Positions 61,148-64,000 of a stretch of DNA of 64,000 bases are shown in pieces. The DNA is from Nostoc commune NIES-4072 (GTDB lineage: Bacteria > Cyanobacteriota > Cyanobacteriia > Cyanobacteriales > Nostocaceae): NCBI RefSeq assembly GCF_003113895.1, contig NZ_BDUD01000001.1:502356-566355 (forward strand), written 5' to 3'. Position 1 is the first letter of the stretch. The number at the start of each line of letters is the position of its first letter. Under the pieces are notes generated by a model. It did not search any database. It was not told where the DNA came from and saw only the letters and a program-made list of their open reading frames with translations. The position numbers and the translations under genes are program-made.

Positions 61148-62259
61148 GAATAATATAGGTTATATTTAGCAATTCTAGCAACTGCATAAGTTTGATTACT
61201 GGTAAATTTAACCACTGCTGCGTCTAATCCCTCTGATTTAAATATGTTTGATTGCTGTACTGCATACTGCTTGCCATCTGGGGCAATAATTTTATAATTA
61301 TCTGGATTTTTTACAACATGAAGTGCAGTGGCTACATAATAAGTATCACCTTGTTTAGCAATAATTACTCCTGAACCATTCCCATTATTTTTGGAATCAA
61401 TTCTTACAGTAATCTGTTGAGCAATACTATCAACTTTCTCAACGAATGTTTTACTTGCTGGTCTTGTAGGTTGTTGCTGATTGCGCCATTGTGGAGGAAT
61501 AATTGCTAAATTAGGCGCAACTTGGGCTAAAGTTTGAATGGGAACGGCAAAACTCAGTTGTCGCAATTGCTGAATTTGTTCCGCACTGGGTCGAGTTCCA
61601 TCCTGATAAGAATAAGCCTCATTTAAAATGGCATTGTTTGTTAATCCATTTATCCCGATTAATTCACCTGCTTGATTTAATAAAGCCCCTCCACTCATAC
61701 CTTGTCGAATTTCATTGGTATAACCAATCTGATAACCTCCAACTAATGGTTGAGTAGATAACAGGGAGATTTTACCATTATTGATAACTAATTCTTGACT
61801 ATCTTCAGGAAACCCAGCAGTAAATACTGATTGATTTTCTGATACTTCTGAGGTGATGGCTAAAGCAACGATTTGATATTTTTCTTGAGATTGAAACTGC
61901 AAGACGGCTAAATCATTACCTTTTAAAGAATCACCTTGACTAATAACTGTAGCTGTATATATTTTCCCATCAGGTGTTTGAATTCTATGGCTTTCCTTAT
62001 TGCTAATAACATGAGCGTTGGTGAGGACGGTGTAAGTTGTCCCTTGTTTGTTGATTAATACTCCACTTCCACCTTTACGATTACTTAAAACTTTTATAGT
62101 GACAGCTTGAGCTAGTTGACGAATTTTTTCTGGAGATAAGGTACTTGCCAATAGAGAAGTAGGTTGATTAGCTACTTGCTGGGATGTCGCCGCGTTGGTG
62201 ATAGGTAGTAGAAAGCAAGTGCTTAAGATGGCGATAATCAACGAATTGAATTGTTTCAT
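61132..62259 (-). CDS. Serine protease with one complete and one truncated trypsin-like domain
   Basis: A 375-residue exported protein from the ATG at 62259 (a start at 62334 adds a non-signal extension). Residues 1-23 are a signal peptide (LIIAILSTCFLLPITNA). The first domain is complete: His in LTNAHVISN, Asp in GNDLAVLQF and Ser in RQGMSGGALLNQAGE. A second domain begins at about 280 with GSGVIIAKQGDTYYVATALH (His) and GLDAAVVKF (Asp), but the frame ends before its Ser block, with YSWKKP. Families of this layout normally continue through a second GMSGGP block into TPRs. The lost part and the frame break at the A6 run indicate deletion plus frameshift, or recoding. Confidence 0.85.
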   Translation of the reverse strand: MKQFNSLIIAILSTCFLLPITNAATSQQVANQPTSLLASTLSPEKIRQLAQAVTIKVLSNRKGGSGVLINKQGTTYTVLTNAHVISNKESHRIQTPDGKIYTATVISQGDSLKGNDLAVLQFQSQEKYQIVALAITSEVSENQSVFTAGFPEDSQELVINNGKISLLSTQPLVGGYQIGYTNEIRQGMSGGALLNQAGELIGINGLTNNAILNEAYSYQDGTRPSAEQIQQLRQLSFAVPIQTLAQVAPNLAIIPPQWRNQQQPTRPASKTFVEKVDSIAQQITVRIDSKNNGNGSGVIIAKQGDTYYVATALHVVKNPDNYKIIAPDGKQYAVQQSNIFKSEGLDAAVVKFTSNQTYAVARIAKYNLYYSWKKP

Positions 62260-62410
62260 TTTTGTAGTTGGATAAAGTATATAGAAAAATGATGAACAAA
62301 TAATTTTAAGCGACTCATCCTGCCTAGAACTCAAAGTTGCAGGGTAATAACTTAACTCTACTCAAGTGGAGTGAAATTCTTATTTAGTCATCTGGAGATG
62401 ACTTGAGCTT

Positions 62411-62590
62411 TTAGAGGATGTTTGAAAAGTCATGATTGATGTATCAAATATTTTTTTCCCCCTCCCTAACCCTCTCCAATACAAGGCGAGGGAACCGGAT
62501 TTTTCTTGTTTCCCCCCTTTACAAGGGGGGACTAAGGGGGGTAACAATGCAATTAAAATCACAGCCAATCACTTTTCAAACAACCTCTTA
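62411..62590. mobile_element. 180-bp MITE between COP23 and protease genes
   Basis: TTAGAGGATGTTTGAAAAGT (62411-62430) and ACTTTTCAAACAACCTCTTA (62571-62590) are inverted repeats matching at 18 of 20 positions, with TTA on both outer sides as a possible target duplication. The interior contains CCCCCTTTACAAGGGGGG, a strong hairpin (about 62513-62530). It lies within the 395-bp gap of an otherwise plausible operon. Confidence 0.7.
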
Positions 62591-62654
62591 GCTAGGGGTT
62601 ATAAACCCCTAGCGGCTGATGGTTCAGGTACGATATCTCAATTTAAATTTGATC

Positions 62655-63200
62655 TTATTCCTTCTCAACCGGGGCTGTTTGCAAAAACTTCTTGATGTCA
62701 ATTTTGTAGTAAACTGGTTGTTGTTTAGAACTATGCTCTACTGGTTTAGTAGCACGTCCTCTAAGAATGTCTTTGAGATCATCGAGAATCTGTAGAGGAT
62801 TGTCTTGAGGTCGTAGAGTTAACAGTGTGGTATCGCAAGCAGCGTCTTCTTGTTTGGCTGTGCAAATTACCGCTTGATTATTCACAGTACCATTGACGAT
62901 ATAAGCCAGACTTTGATTGTTGTAAGCAGTCTGGAATCGAGACGATACTTGTTGACACCTCTCTTCTGGGGTAACAGTCTGACTAGTAAACCAGGCATAT
63001 TTCCAACGTATAATTGCAATTTTCCCCCGTTCTGTCCAAGCGTAAGTAGTGGGAAAGCGCAGATTAGTTGCTTGGTCATAACCTGAAGCACAGATAAAAC
63101 GAACTTCATCATCAGCTTTGGCTTGATTAATTATAGAAGTGATACAAACAGCAGTCAAAGCACAGCTAGTGAATAGAGAAACGATTGGTTTGAGTTGCAT
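62655..63200 (-). CDS. COP23 domain protein
   Basis: A 181-residue exported protein of the cyanobacterial COP23 family. The signal peptide is residues 1-27 (LFTSCALTAVCITSIINQAKA) from the ATG at 63200; an upstream frame to 63275 is not needed. The COP23 core includes VRFICASGYDQATNLRFPTT, the CQQVSSRFQTAYNN segment and VICTAKQEDAACDTTLLTL; four Cys (in FICAS, RCQQ, VICTA and AACDT) probably form two disulfides. Function unknown. It precedes a serine protease gene on the same strand, an arrangement that recurs in Nostoc-type genomes, suggesting that the protein is a substrate or partner of that protease. Confidence 0.9.
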   Translation of the reverse strand: MQLKPIVSLFTSCALTAVCITSIINQAKADDEVRFICASGYDQATNLRFPTTYAWTERGKIAIIRWKYAWFTSQTVTPEERCQQVSSRFQTAYNNQSLAYIVNGTVNNQAVICTAKQEDAACDTTLLTLRPQDNPLQILDDLKDILRGRATKPVEHSSKQQPVYYKIDIKKFLQTAPVEKE

Positions 63201-64000
63201 AATTTTTCTCGGTAAATTTTGAAAAACAAGGCTTTTGGAATAATTGCGTATCAGATATTTTCTCAAAACCAGCACAATCAGTACAAATAAAAAATCAAAC
63301 TTGATTCTTGAGATTTATCTTAAAATCAAATTTACACACAACTCTATATTTGATAAAAAGTTCATTTATCTCAGTCGCACAGATTTGGAGGTGAAGTTTT
63401 CTTCACCATTGTCAGTCTCTAACTGAGACTTGCTAAAGTAAATATGAAATTTCTTCATGCTTACTACTTGTCTTGTTGTCATCCACATTATTTTGTTTTT
63501 AGAGAAATATAACTGCTACTAAAACAATCTAATCTTGGTGAGTGGCACAAAGTCAAGTACCCCAAAAATTCCTGATTTATTTGATGGATAACTTATTACT
63601 GAAAACTACGTTTATCGAATTTATCGATTCCTTGATTTGGGGTAAAGGCAAAATAATGGTATTATTTTTAGCAAAATCTAGGCTGTGTTAAGTAAGTCAG
63701 CACGATAAAACCAAGGGTTTCTAACCCACCTTCGTGGGTTTTGTCTGTATAGCCAAGCCAGTGCGGTCTTCTCCCAAAGGTAGAGGCTAGCGCCTGCGGT
63801 AGGATGCCCGAAGGGCTGTAGGGGGTTTCCCCCATGAGCACCTATTGAATAGACCTCTTGCATAAATCAAAAATAAAGAACCCCACCCCGCATTTGCTGA
63901 CGCAAACGCTCCCCTCCCCGCTAGCGGGGAGGGGTTGGGGGTGGGGTGTTAGGGACTTTTGCAAGAAGTCTAATGGCTTTATGTAAATTCTTGGGGGTTG
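63201..64000. other. Gene-free right end with repeats
   Basis: No gene is supported. Region 63700-63840 is a typical dispersed palindromic repeat (TTTCTAACCCACCTTCGTGG, then GGTAGAGGCTAGCGCCTGCG and GGATGCCCGAAGGGCTGTAG) whose accidental frame at 63678-63863 should not be called a gene. It is followed directly by a MITE (63850-63972). Confidence 0.6.
63850..63972. mobile_element. 123-bp MITE with TA ends and nested G/C-rich hairpins
   Basis: TAGACCTCTTGCA (63850-63862) and TGCAAGAAGTCTA (63960-63972) are inverted repeats with 12 of 13 matching, starting and ending in TA, the target site of IS630/Tc1-type elements. The middle contains CCCCACCCC and GGGGTGGGG, and CCCCTCCCCGCTAGCGGGGA is an inner stem. 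It is non-coding. Confidence 0.7.

Noticed and set aside
63678..63863. 61-codon gene at the right end
   Set aside because: It is a translated dispersed repeat (GGCTAGCGCCTGCG, GCCCGAAGGGC) often mis-called as a protein in cyanobacteria.
1..64000. tRNA or rRNA genes
   Set aside because: I looked for GGTTCGAATCC-type T loops with matching acceptor stems and for conserved rRNA blocks, and found none that could be supported.

Overview
The window reads as chromosomal DNA of a filamentous, probably heterocyst-forming cyanobacterium close to Nostoc. The supports are a complete rbcL-rbcX-rbcS locus with a nearby Rubisco activase carrying a small-subunit-like tail, TrmFO, a cyanobacterial/plant-type IspH, COP23, DUF4385, DUF2157/GDYXXLXY and (probably) DUF1392 proteins, very many GCGATCGC (HIP1) octamers, short heptanucleotide repeats between genes, and numerous small palindromic mobile elements. 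No rRNA, tRNA, CRISPR array, intact insertion sequence or prophage was found.

Layout. 0.7-10.3 kb: small membrane and stress-type proteins, tex plus a ferredoxin gene, a c-type cytochrome, an aldo/keto reductase, a MITE and a 21-bp tandem repeat array. 10.6-17.2 kb: the carbon-fixation block on the minus strand (rbcL, rbcX, rbcS, then rca), with an acetyltransferase, an SGNH hydrolase and a PIN toxin-antitoxin pair between rbcS and rca, and a candidate NtcA-type promoter about 0.5 kb upstream of rbcL. 17.4-31.5 kb: ordinary cyanobacterial genes (panB, trmFO, fasciclin, GH25 lysozyme, NUDIX, RsmB-like methyltransferase, the DUF2157/GDYXXLXY pair), plus a small fragment of a lost NRPS adenylation domain. 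32-36.6 kb: a four-gene YtfQ-YtfR-YtfT-YjfF type sugar ABC importer whose DNA is visibly more GC-rich than its neighbours and is probably acquired. 36.7-45.5 kb: a 63-bp (3 x 21) repeat array, a universal stress protein, pgk, and three tandem paralogous RTX/PPC calcium-binding proteins. A stray copy of the last 36 codons of pgk beside the third paralogue shows how the family grew by segmental duplication. 45.9-56.5 kb: a small PepSY-type membrane protein, a lipoprotein, a 1555-residue hybrid histidine kinase, YnfA, an ammonium transporter with a perfect GTA-N8-TAC motif upstream, an SGNH hydrolase and ispH. 56.6-64 kb: a Deg-like protease with a PPC domain, a small protein/HNH nuclease pair, and a minus-strand COP23 - serine protease - TPR cluster in which protease and TPR parts are separated by what looks like a frameshift in an A6 tract.

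How the genes relate. The Rubisco block encodes the enzyme, its assembly chaperone and its remodelling ATPase. The two NtcA-like motifs, at rbcL and amt, suggest nitrogen-responsive control of carbon fixation and ammonium uptake, but they are sequence matches only. Several proteins are probably exported or envelope-linked (RTX/PPC proteins, two protease systems, fasciclin, lipoproteins, COP23). I do not see one clear undescribed multi-gene system. The most interesting signals are the RTX/pgk duplication, the split protease-TPR gene, the imported sugar transporter and the in-frame 21-bp repeat arrays.
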